Origin: Rhizobiaceae bacterium
GTDB taxonomy: Bacteria; Pseudomonadota; Alphaproteobacteria; Rhizobiales; Rhizobiaceae
Direction: 5' to 3'
NCBI GenBank assembly: GCA_020696915.1
Contig: JAJFMR010000051.1
Coordinates: 1-16,914, forward strand
DNA: 16,914 nucleotides
This document shows, in pieces, positions 1-7,341 of the stretch (positions are counted from its first letter, which is position 1; each line of letters starts with the position of its first letter). A model generated the notes under the pieces. That model did not search any database and was not told where the DNA came from. It saw only the letters and a list, made by a program, of their open reading frames with translations. The translations under genes and the position numbers were made by a program.

Positions 1-171
1 GAGCTGGCGCGGCTCGCCATGGTCCCGTTCAAGCCGCGCCGCTGTCCGCCGGCGCCAGGACGTGCTGCCGGCTCACCGGGGAAGGCCGATCCGCAGAATG
101 GAGCGGAGCCGGCGGGCCGCGCCTCGGGTCCGGCAAGGCGCAAGCCGCGACGCTCTTCCCAGAGCTACTGA
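1..171 (+). CDS. 3' end of an unrecognised gene (partial, tentative)
   Basis: An open frame enters the window at base 1 and ends at a TGA at 169-171, giving a 56-residue tail. The first 16 codons nearly all end in G or C, as expected for coding DNA in this genome. The tail is rich in Pro, Ala, Arg and Gly and ends in a very basic stretch (RRKPRRSS). I recognise no domain. Such tails occur at the disordered ends of many proteins, and the frame could also be chance in GC-rich DNA. No function is proposed. Confidence 0.3.
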   Translation, partial: ELARLAMVPFKPRRCPPAPGRAAGSPGKADPQNGAEPAGRASGPARRKPRRSSQSY

Positions 172-186
172 ACAGGCTGCTCCGGC

Positions 187-363
187 TTCGTCATCCCATG
201 GCAAGCGACGCCGAAGGCGCGCGACCATGGGAACCATGCCCGAACAGTCGAGCCAGTGCCCCGGCGCAGCCGGATTTCTGCGCCGCCGGAGCTCTGCCGG
301 AATTCTACGGCATGGATGCCCGAGTCTCGCTTCGCTCGCTCGAGCATGACGAAAAGGATGGAC
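187..363. repeat. intergenic palindromic repeat element, copy 1
   Basis: The stretch between the possible gene end at 171 and the peroxiredoxin stop at 411 has no convincing gene. It is bounded by TTCGTCAT (187-194) and ATGACGAA (346-353), an 8-bp perfect inverted repeat. Inside the left half lies another perfect inverted pair, TCCCATGG (194-201) and CCATGGGA (225-232). The left end (TTCGTCATCCCATGGCAAGCG) and the right end (CGCTCGCTCGAGCATGACGA, continuing to about 363) both closely match the two ends of the palindrome at 11560-11614 in reverse complement. This makes it a dispersed repeat family; the present copy has about 100 extra central bases. The function is unknown. Confidence 0.6.
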
Positions 364-410
364 TGCAGTGCGGCAGCACGAGCCGCAGGCAGCCGCGCGG
401 GCAATAGCTC

Positions 411-893
411 TCAGAGCTGCGCGAGGATGTTGGCGGCGCCCGATTCGTTCACTCCGGGCTTCGTTTCGACGTTCAGCGCCGTCACCTTGCCGTCGTCGAC
501 GATCATCGAGAACCGACGCGAGCGGCGGCCCATCGCGGCCGGACTCATGTCGGCCTCGAGCCCGGCGGCACGCACGAACTCGCCGTTGCCGTCGGCGAGA
601 TACAGCAGCTTGCCTTCGCCGCCGCTGAACCGCGCCCAGGCGGCCATGACGTGATGGTCGTTGGTGGCCACCACGGCGATCGTGTCGACGCCACGCTCCA
701 GGATGGCGTCACGGTTCTCGAGATAGCCGGGTAGATGGTTGTTGCTGCAGGTCGGCGTGAAGGCGCCGGGCACGCCGAACAGCACGACCTTCCGGCCGGC
801 GAAGATGTCGGCGGTCGAAAGGTCCTTCGGCCCGTCGTCGGTGATCGTCTTGAAGGTCGCTTCGGGCAGCTTGTCGCCGACGGAAATTGTCAT
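411..893 (-). CDS. peroxiredoxin, Prx5/AhpE-like (atypical thiol peroxidase)
   Basis: A 160-residue cytosolic thiol peroxidase that would reduce hydrogen peroxide and alkyl hydroperoxides. The peroxidatic site is clear: PGAFTPTC at residues 42-49 fits the PxxxTxxC signature, with Cys49 as the peroxidatic cysteine. The motif NNHLPGY that follows and the RFSMIVDDG strand further on are typical of the Prx5 group (glutaredoxin- or glutathione-dependent in many bacteria). Length matches the family and there is no signal peptide. The start MTISVGDKLP at 893 is chosen because the family begins this way; the longer open frame upstream reads into non-homologous sequence. The gene lies downstream of the DsbD-like gene on the same strand with a 95-base gap, so the two may be cotranscribed. 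The electron donor cannot be read from the sequence. Confidence 0.93.
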   Translation of the reverse strand: MTISVGDKLPEATFKTITDDGPKDLSTADIFAGRKVVLFGVPGAFTPTCSNNHLPGYLENRDAILERGVDTIAVVATNDHHVMAAWARFSGGEGKLLYLADGNGEFVRAAGLEADMSPAAMGRRSRRFSMIVDDGKVTALNVETKPGVNESGAANILAQL

Positions 894-988
894 TTTCGGG
901 TCACTCTCGCTGGCTGGTGGGGCACGGCCGGTACTGCGTAGCTTCTGCGGGGCGAAACGGCAATCGTACCGCGTCGCCCGGGACAGGC

Positions 989-1855
989 TCAGAAATAGGG
1001 AAGGATTCCGCCGACGGACCCGGCATCCGTAGACAGGGTGTAATGGAGTCCTGGGCCCGTGCCAGGCTCGGCCGGGAGTTCGGCAGCCACCGAAAACAGC
1101 GTCTTTCCGTTCCGCATGATCCGGGTCGGCGGACTGAACACGTAGCCCTCCTCCGCGGCGATGAACAGTTCGGCGCTCTGCGGATCGCCGGGAAAGACCG
1201 CTTCGAGCAACACCGTCGAAGCTCCCGGTTCGCTCACCGTCCTGATCCCGAAATCCGGTCGCGCCGGCCCGGGCAGTGCGGCCAACGCTGCGGTTACGGC
1301 CGCCGCGTCTTCCGGGTTTTCCGCATCGCTGGCCGGATCGACGGTGAGAGTTGCCTGCACCGGAATGCAGATGGTCTCGCAAACGCCCAGGAATATCTCG
1401 GCCGAGATGACTGCGGGCTGGCCGGGCGACTTCACCTGGAAGGCAATCGGCAGAGCTACGGGATGGTCGTAGCCCGCCCACTGGAAGCCGCCGCCGTCAT
1501 GACGCCGAGGCGGCGGGAAATCGAGCCTCGCGGCCGTGATGTTGGCGCTGCCCGAGATGTCGACGCTCGGCGGCACCCCGGCGTCGCCCGGATCGCGCCA
1601 GTATGTCTTCCAGCCGGGCTCGAGCTCGATGTCGAGAATGCCCCACAGCACGCCGTCGGCGCGCGGGCCGCCGGTGGTGACCAGCCGCACCCGGGCGCCT
1701 TCGGTCTCGACCCATTGGCTTGACGCGGCAGGCGCTGGCCCGCCCGCGCAGCAAAGTGCCGACCCCAGCAGCACCGATGTCAGGATTGTCCGCATCGCGC
1801 TGGTGTGCCGGAGCCGTTTGGAATCCGCAACGCGGCAGGTCGCGCCGATCATCAT
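989..1855 (-). CDS. secreted DsbD N-terminal-domain-like protein (stand-alone)
   Basis: A 288-residue exported protein matching only the periplasmic N-terminal domain of DsbD/ScsB-type thiol:disulfide interchange proteins. The signature GWKTYWRDPGDAG lies at residues 81-93. The redox cysteine pair, in LGVCETICIP, is Cys159 and Cys163. It lacks the eight-helix membrane domain and the C-terminal thioredoxin domain of full DsbD, so it would have to receive electrons from a separate membrane partner. Two starts are possible. ATG 1855 has a GGAAGG about 11 bases upstream but gives a long N-terminus. ATG 1795 begins directly at a clean signal peptide (MRTILTSVLLG...APAASS) without a clear ribosome site. 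It is divergent from yqgE with a 75-base gap and lies upstream of the peroxiredoxin. The role in periplasmic thiol reduction is inferred. Confidence 0.85.
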   Translation of the reverse strand: MMIGATCRVADSKRLRHTSAMRTILTSVLLGSALCCAGGPAPAASSQWVETEGARVRLVTTGGPRADGVLWGILDIELEPGWKTYWRDPGDAGVPPSVDISGSANITAARLDFPPPRRHDGGGFQWAGYDHPVALPIAFQVKSPGQPAVISAEIFLGVCETICIPVQATLTVDPASDAENPEDAAAVTAALAALPGPARPDFGIRTVSEPGASTVLLEAVFPGDPQSAELFIAAEEGYVFSPPTRIMRNGKTLFSVAAELPAEPGTGPGLHYTLSTDAGSVGGILPYF

Positions 1856-1930
1856 TTTTGCGTGAGCCTTCCGCGAAGATCGCGCGCAGGCTCTCTTTCA
1901 AGCACGCCCGAAAAGCGGTAATTTCAGTCC

Positions 1931-2536
1931 ATGGATCTCCTGCGGAACAAAAAATCCGCCACCGGCGGATTTCTCGACGATCAGTTCCTGATTGCCATGC
2001 CCGGCATGAAGGACGACCGGTTCTCGCGGTCGGTGATCTACGTCTGCGCCCACAGCGACGAGGGTGCGATGGGCCTGATAATCAACCAGACCCAGCAGAT
2101 GCTTTTCCCCGACCTTCTCGTCCAGCTTGGCATCATGGATGAACAGGAGGCGATCCGGCTGCCGCCGAAGGCGCGCGATTTCGTGGTGCGCAACGGCGGC
2201 CCGGTCGACCGCAGCCGCGGCTTCGTCCTGCATTCCGGCGACTACAGGGTGGAATCCTCGCTGCCGGTTTCGAACGACATCTGCCTCACCGCAACGGTCG
2301 ACATTCTGCGCGCCATATCGAGCGGGCGCGGCCCGCGCCATGCGCTGATGGCGCTTGGCTATTCCGGCTGGGGCGCCGGCCAGCTGGAGAGCGAGATCGC
2401 CGAGAATGGCTGGCTGACCTGTCCGGCGAGCCCGGAATTCCTTTTCGATGCCGACATCGAGCGCAAATACGACCGTATCCTGGCGTCGATCGGCGTCGAC
2501 CTGACGCATCTCAGCCACGTTGCCGGTCACGCCTGA
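1931..2536 (+). CDS. YqgE/AlgH family protein
   Basis: A 201-residue protein of the YqgE/AlgH family (UPF0301). Recognisable family segments are the N-terminal FLIAMPGMKDDRFSRSVIYVC, the GAMGLIIN strand, the NGGPV motif that precedes a GFVLH strand, and the central ALGYSGWGAGQLE. Length is normal for the family. The biochemical function is not established; AlgH was named for an effect on alginate regulation in Pseudomonas, and the fold has no known catalytic site. There is no signal peptide or membrane segment. Its last ten bases overlap the 3' end of the convergent GGDEF/EAL gene. It is transcribed divergently from the DsbD-like gene, so the 75 bases between them must hold both promoters. 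I see no strong promoter match there. Confidence 0.93.
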   Translation: MDLLRNKKSATGGFLDDQFLIAMPGMKDDRFSRSVIYVCAHSDEGAMGLIINQTQQMLFPDLLVQLGIMDEQEAIRLPPKARDFVVRNGGPVDRSRGFVLHSGDYRVESSLPVSNDICLTATVDILRAISSGRGPRHALMALGYSGWGAGQLESEIAENGWLTCPASPEFLFDADIERKYDRILASIGVDLTHLSHVAGHA

Positions 2537-5415
2537 GCGAGCGGATACTGCTCCTTCAGCATCCTGATCGCCGCATCCGCGGCGACCGGCGGGCCGAACA
2601 TGAAGCTCTGCACGTATTCGCAGCCCATCTGCCGCAATTCGAGGGCGTCGCTTTCGTCCGAAATTCCTTCGGCGACCACCGACAATCCGAGCTCGTGCGC
2701 CATGTTCACCATCGATCTGATGAGCACGGCCCGTTTCGGCGTGGCGTCGTCCACGAAGCTCCTGTCGATCTTGATGGTGTCGAACGGAAAGCGCGTCAGG
2801 TAGGAGAGCGACGAGTAGCCGGTGCCGAAATCGTCGAGCGACAGGCCGATCCCGAGCTGCTTCAGCTTGCCGAGCACGTGGTTGGTCTGCTCGGGATTGT
2901 CCATCACCAGCGATTCGGTGAGTTCGAGGCGGAAGCAGCGCGGCTTGAGGTTGGCGCGGGCGATGACCGAGCGGACGTCGCTGACGAGGTCGCGCCGGAT
3001 AAGCTGCCGGCTCGACAGGTTCACCGAGACGGAAAGCGGCACGTCGCCGATCTGCTTTTGCCAGGCAGCCAGGTCCTCAGCGGCCTTCTGCATGGCAAAC
3101 AGACCGAGCTGGACGATCAGGCCGCAATTTTCGGCGACCGGGATGAAATCGGCGGGGGGGATCGAGCCGCGGCGCGGATGATCCCAGCGCAGCAGCGCCT
3201 CGAATCCGGCCACGCTGCCGTCCTCCAGCCGGACGATCGGCTGGTAGGCGAGCGTGAACTCCTTGCGCTCGGTGGCGCGGCGAAGGTCCGATTCGAGCTG
3301 CAGGCGGTCCGTGCCGACCGAGCGGAAGGCAGGCCGGAACGGTTCGATGCGGTCGCCGCCGAAGCGCTTGGCCTGCTGCATGGCAAGCTCGGCGTCCTTC
3401 ACCAGATCCTCGGCCGAGGTCTGTGAATTCGTCCAGGTAATCAGCCCGATCGAGGCAGTCAGCACGATCTCGCGCCTGGCGAACGTGATCGGCGCCCGGA
3501 TCGCCTGCTTGATCGCATCGGCAACGCCGGCGATGCGGGCCGGGTCATGCTCCGACAGGAGCATCAGCGCGAACTGGTTGCCGGTCAGGCGCGACAGTGC
3601 GTCTTTGGGCTTGAGCAGGCGGTGAAGGCGCCTCGCCACGGTGAGCAGTATGGTGTCGCCGGCCGAGATGCCCAGGCCGTCATTGACCTGCTTGAACCGA
3701 TCGATGTCGATGACGAAGACGGTCGGCTGGACCCTCTCCTCGGTCCTGGCGATCGAGATGATCGCCTCGAGGCGGTTCATGAACAGTTCCCGGTTTGGCA
3801 GACCGGTCAGGTTGTCATGCACGGCATCGTGCAGCAGGCGCTCCTCGGCTTTCTTCTGCTCCGTCACGTCGACCAGGGTCCCGACGCAGCGGAGGACTTC
3901 GCCGTCCGAGCCGACCACCGGCCGGGCGCGCAGCTTGAACCAGTGATAGTGCCCGTCGGCGGCGCGCAGGCGGAAGCTCTGGGCGACCCGTCCGCGGCGG
4001 TGTTCCAGCACCACGTCGAGGGTCGTGCGGAACGCGTCGCGATCGTCGGCATGCAGTGTCGGAAGCCAGTTGCGGGCGGGCCCCCCCAGACTGTTCCTGG
4101 GCAGGCCGAGCTGCATGCCGATGTCGGGATTGGTGACCACCCGGTCGCGCAGGACGTCCCAGTCGAACACGGTGTCGCCGGATCCGGCGACCGCCAGCGC
4201 CTGGCGCTCGATGTCGCTGAACAGGCCCTGCTGGAAGCCGCTGCCGGCAACGGCGTGCTGCATCACGGTGAAGCCGATCAGCAGGATGATCAGGATCAGG
4301 CCGCCGCCCAGCGCCGGCTGCACGATGTCGTTGTCGACCACGCCGGTGACGGCCATCCAGGAACCGGCGAGCCAGGTCAGCACCATCACCCAGCTGGGAA
4401 TGAGCATGATCGCCCGGTCATAGCCGCGGAAGCCGAGCAGCACGATGAGGCAGAGGCCGGTGATGGCGGTGGCGGCAAACGACAGTCGCGCAATGCCCGC
4501 TGCGACCTCCGGATCGATGATTGCGACGCCGGCCATGAGCACCAGGCCGGAGATCCAGACGAAGGCGCCGTAGCTGAAATGGCCATGCCACCGGTTGAGG
4601 TTGAGATAGGCGAACAGGAACACCACGAAGGTGGCGGCCAGCGCCACCTCGGTTCCAGCCCGCCACATCTGCTCGCTTCCCGGCGAGATCTCGATCACCT
4701 TGTTGAGGAAGCCGAAATCGACCGAGATATAGGCCAGCACCGCCCACGACAGGGCAGCAGTGGCAGGAAACATCGACGTGCCCTTGACCACGAAGAGGAT
4801 GGTCAGGAACAGCGCCAGCAGCCCGGCTATGCCGATGACGATGCCTCGAAACAGCGTGTAGGAGTTGATGGTGTCCTTGTAGGCTTCCGGATCCCAGAGA
4901 TAGACCTGCGGCAGGTTCGGGGAAGCGAGCTCGGCAATGAAGGTGACGACGGCTCCCGGATTGAGGGTGACCAGGAACACGTCGGCGTCGGGGCTTGCCT
5001 GACGGTCGAGCGCGAAGCCTTCGCTGGGGGTGATTGCCGCGATGCGGCTGGAGCCGAGATCGGGCCACAGCAGGCCGGAATTCACCAGCCGGAAATGTGG
5101 CGCCACGATCAGCCGGTCGAGCTGCTGGTCGGTGGTGTTGGCGAGCGCGAAGACCGCCCAGTCGCCGCGCGAGCGTTCGTCGTTGGCCTCGACCTCGATG
5201 CGCCGCACGATGCCGTCGGGTCCGGGCGCCGTCGAGACCTGGAAATTTCCGCCCTGGTTCCTGTAGCTCTCGACCGCTCCGGAGAGGTCGAGCGCGACAT
5301 CGTCCCGGGATATCTTGATCGGTTCGATGGCGGCAGCCGGCAAGGCGGCCGAGATCAGCGCCACGAGCACGGCAATCAGCGCGACAAGGCCTTTGCTCGG
5401 AAGCCGATTTGCCAA
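2527..5415 (-). CDS. 7TM sensor with PAS, degenerate GGDEF and intact EAL domain (probable c-di-GMP phosphodiesterase)
   Basis: A 962-residue inner-membrane signalling protein. Residues 1-29 form a signal peptide and about 30-188 a periplasmic domain. About seven helices follow at 191-387, resembling 7TMR-DISM receptors. Then come a PAS/PAC domain (about 400-520, ending VDVTEQKKAEE), GGDEF (about 530-690) and EAL (about 705-955). The GGDEF signature at 611-615 reads TGNQF, so cyclase activity is very unlikely, although DNLTGLPNR and the DIDRFKQVND helix remain. EAL motifs look complete: E739-A-L, N799, ELTES 831-835, DDFGTGYSSL 861-870, KID 882-884 and VAEG 914-917. It therefore probably hydrolyses c-di-GMP, perhaps tuned by GTP bound at the dead GGDEF. 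The start is TTG at 5415, three bases after the rimJ-like stop, with GGA eight bases upstream. That start yields a proper basic n-region. It is the last gene of the thrC operon. Confidence 0.92.
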   Translation of the reverse strand: MANRLPSKGLVALIAVLVALISAALPAAAIEPIKISRDDVALDLSGAVESYRNQGGNFQVSTAPGPDGIVRRIEVEANDERSRGDWAVFALANTTDQQLDRLIVAPHFRLVNSGLLWPDLGSSRIAAITPSEGFALDRQASPDADVFLVTLNPGAVVTFIAELASPNLPQVYLWDPEAYKDTINSYTLFRGIVIGIAGLLALFLTILFVVKGTSMFPATAALSWAVLAYISVDFGFLNKVIEISPGSEQMWRAGTEVALAATFVVFLFAYLNLNRWHGHFSYGAFVWISGLVLMAGVAIIDPEVAAGIARLSFAATAITGLCLIVLLGFRGYDRAIMLIPSWVMVLTWLAGSWMAVTGVVDNDIVQPALGGGLILIILLIGFTVMQHAVAGSGFQQGLFSDIERQALAVAGSGDTVFDWDVLRDRVVTNPDIGMQLGLPRNSLGGPARNWLPTLHADDRDAFRTTLDVVLEHRRGRVAQSFRLRAADGHYHWFKLRARPVVGSDGEVLRCVGTLVDVTEQKKAEERLLHDAVHDNLTGLPNRELFMNRLEAIISIARTEERVQPTVFVIDIDRFKQVNDGLGISAGDTILLTVARRLHRLLKPKDALSRLTGNQFALMLLSEHDPARIAGVADAIKQAIRAPITFARREIVLTASIGLITWTNSQTSAEDLVKDAELAMQQAKRFGGDRIEPFRPAFRSVGTDRLQLESDLRRATERKEFTLAYQPIVRLEDGSVAGFEALLRWDHPRRGSIPPADFIPVAENCGLIVQLGLFAMQKAAEDLAAWQKQIGDVPLSVSVNLSSRQLIRRDLVSDVRSVIARANLKPRCFRLELTESLVMDNPEQTNHVLGKLKQLGIGLSLDDFGTGYSSLSYLTRFPFDTIKIDRSFVDDATPKRAVLIRSMVNMAHELGLSVVAEGISDESDALELRQMGCEYVQSFMFGPPVAADAAIRMLKEQYPLAQA

Positions 5416-5418
5416 GAT

Positions 5419-6018
5419 TCAGTCCTTCGAAGTGGTGCCGCGCCGCCGGTCCTCGGAGATCAGCGCGTAAAGGTAGTGATCCTGCCAGACCCCGTTGATC
5501 CGCAGATAGGATCTGAGCAGTCCTTCGCGCTGGAATCCGGCTTTTTCAAGCACGCGGATGGAGCGCGAATTGGCCGGAATACAGGCAGCTTCGATCCGGT
5601 GCAACTTCAGTGTTTCGAAGGCATGGCCGGCGAGCAGGTCGAGAGCCTCCGCCATGAAGCCGCGGCCGGCGAAACGTTCGCCGATCCAGTATCCGATATG
5701 CCCGCTCTGTGCGACGCCGTGCCTGATGTTGCCGAGGGTGATGCCGCCGAGCAGCTGTCCCGACTGGTTGTCCAGGATGAAAAAGGCAACCGCCACCCCA
5801 CGCGCGAAATCCTCGCGGTAGCGGCCGAGGCGCTGCCGCCAGGCGTGCCGTTCGAGCTCGTCCGGGGCCCAGCGCGGCTCCCACGGCTCCAGGAAGCTGC
5901 GGCTTTCGCTGCGCAGGGCTGCCCAAGCCCGATAGTCGCCCGCCACCGGCGTTCGCAGCGTCACGCGTGCGCCCTTCAGCGCCGGAAGATCGCGGCGGAA
6001 GAGCGGCAATGCGAACAC
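5419..6018 (-). CDS. GNAT family N-acetyltransferase, RimJ/RimL-like
   Basis: A 199-residue GNAT acetyltransferase of the type that acetylates protein N-termini (RimJ acts on ribosomal protein S5, RimL on L7/L12). The acetyl-CoA loop is RFAGRG at 115-120, within a YWIGERFAGRGFMAEAL segment. The C-terminal half carries the classic NSRSIRVLEKAGF and EGLLRSYLRINGVWQDHYLYAL blocks of RimJ/RimL. I chose the GTG at 6018 over the ATG at 6132 because the family begins near FALPLFRRDLPALKGARVTLR and the longer form would overlap the M16 gene by about 100 bases. From 6018 it begins 16 bases after the M16 stop. Translation is likely coupled with its neighbours, since the next gene starts three bases after its stop. 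The real substrate is unknown. Confidence 0.88.
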   Translation of the reverse strand: MFALPLFRRDLPALKGARVTLRTPVAGDYRAWAALRSESRSFLEPWEPRWAPDELERHAWRQRLGRYREDFARGVAVAFFILDNQSGQLLGGITLGNIRHGVAQSGHIGYWIGERFAGRGFMAEALDLLAGHAFETLKLHRIEAACIPANSRSIRVLEKAGFQREGLLRSYLRINGVWQDHYLYALISEDRRRGTTSKD

Positions 6019-6034
6019 GTTGCCGTATCCGGGG

Positions 6035-7327
6035 TCAGACGGCCATTCGGCGCAGGCTCGTCTCGCTCCCGGGAAGCGCGTCGCGAATGGTTTCGTAGGC
6101 CGCCAGCGAACCGACCGGCCCAACGGCGGCAATGGTGGGAGTGGTCGAAAACAGCCTGGCCGAAAGGTCGGTCAGTCGCGCCGTGGTGAGCGCGCCCAGC
6201 CTTTCCATCAGTTCGTCCTTGCCGATCGGCCTGCCGAACAGGAGCAGTTGCCGGGCGATCTGCGAGGCCCGGCTCGACGCGCTCTCGGCCGACATGATCA
6301 GGCCGGCCCGGTACTGGGCGCGCGCCCTGTCCAGTTCCTCCTGCGAGATGCTTTCGCCGACCTTCTGCAGTTCGCCGACGATCACCGGGATCAGTTCCGA
6401 AACGTCGGTCTGGCCGGTTGCCGAATGGACTCCGAAGACACCGGTGTCCGAGAAGCCCCAGTGGAAGGCGTAGACCGAATAGCAGAGGCCGCGCTTTTCG
6501 CGAACCTCCTGGAACAGCCGGGACGACATCCCGCCCCCGAGGATCATCGACAGGACCTGCGAGGCGTAGAAGTCGCGGACGTGATAGGCGCGGCCCTCGA
6601 AGCCAAGAATGATCTGCGCGTCCATCAGGTCGCGATCCTCGCGGAAATCGCCGCCGACATATTGCGCGTAGGTGGGCAGGGGGGTTTCGACCTTGCTGCG
6701 GAAGGAGCCGAGCCGCGCTTCCACGTCCCGCACGAACTTGTCGTGCCGGACGTCGCCGGCGGCGACCACCACCATCCGCTCCGCCCCATACTGCCGCTCG
6801 ATGAAGCTGTGCAGTTGCGCCGAGGTGAAGGATTGCACCGTCTCGGGCGTGCCGAGAATGGAGCGGCCGATGGTCTGGTGCCGGAACGCCGTCTCCGTGA
6901 AGCGGTCGAAGACGATGTCGTCGGGGGTATCGTGCGCGGCGCCGATCTCCTGAAGGATGACGTGCTGCTCGCGCTCGAGTTCGCCGGCGTCGAAATTCGA
7001 ATCGGTCAGGATGTCGGCGAGTATGTCGGTCGCCAGCGGAACGTCGTCGCTCAGCACCCGCGCATAGTAGGAGGTCGTTTCGACGCTGGTGGCGGCGTTG
7101 ATCTCGCCGCCGACATTCTCGATGTCGGTGGCGATCTGGAAGGCGCTGCGCCGGCTGGTGCCCTTGAACGCCATGTGCTCGAGAAGGTGCGCCATCCCGT
7201 GCTCGTCGTCGCGTTCGTTTCGGGCTCCGGATTTCACCCAGACGCCGAGAGCAACGGATTCGATGCTTGGCAGGGTCTCGGTTGCGACTGTCAGGCCGTT
7301 CGACAGACGGCTTACCTCAACACCCAT
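6035..7327 (-). CDS. M16 family zinc metallopeptidase (processing peptidase-like)
   Basis: A 430-residue member of the pitrilysin/mitochondrial processing peptidase family. The inverted zinc motif HLLEH is at 47-51, and the third ligand is probably E127 in the VILQEIG segment (E120 is also nearby). The C-terminal half has the glycine-rich loop GGGMSSRL (264-271) followed by REKRGLCYSV, which in MPP-type enzymes helps recognise substrate. So both M16 halves are present, in the usual length for single-subunit bacterial homologues. There is no signal peptide, so a cytoplasmic location is expected. The start follows the thrC stop by 14 bases, and GGGAG overlapping that stop serves as ribosome site. 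Alphaproteobacterial homologues are often called PepR or MPP-like; the natural substrate is not known. Confidence 0.95.
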   Translation of the reverse strand: MGVEVSRLSNGLTVATETLPSIESVALGVWVKSGARNERDDEHGMAHLLEHMAFKGTSRRSAFQIATDIENVGGEINAATSVETTSYYARVLSDDVPLATDILADILTDSNFDAGELEREQHVILQEIGAAHDTPDDIVFDRFTETAFRHQTIGRSILGTPETVQSFTSAQLHSFIERQYGAERMVVVAAGDVRHDKFVRDVEARLGSFRSKVETPLPTYAQYVGGDFREDRDLMDAQIILGFEGRAYHVRDFYASQVLSMILGGGMSSRLFQEVREKRGLCYSVYAFHWGFSDTGVFGVHSATGQTDVSELIPVIVGELQKVGESISQEELDRARAQYRAGLIMSAESASSRASQIARQLLLFGRPIGKDELMERLGALTTARLTDLSARLFSTTPTIAAVGPVGSLAAYETIRDALPGSETSLRRMAV

Positions 7328-7341
7328 GCAGATAAAACTCC

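Noticed and set aside
6019..6132. Upstream ATG start for the RimJ-like gene
   Set aside because: It would overlap the M16 gene by about 100 bases and add residues without family similarity; the GTG at 6018 fits better.
3547..6189. 880-residue open frame on the plus strand
   Set aside because: It is antisense to the GGDEF/EAL, acetyltransferase and M16 genes, which have clear motifs. Its product is Asp/His/Gln/Gly-rich with no domain, as expected from the complement of GC-rich codons.
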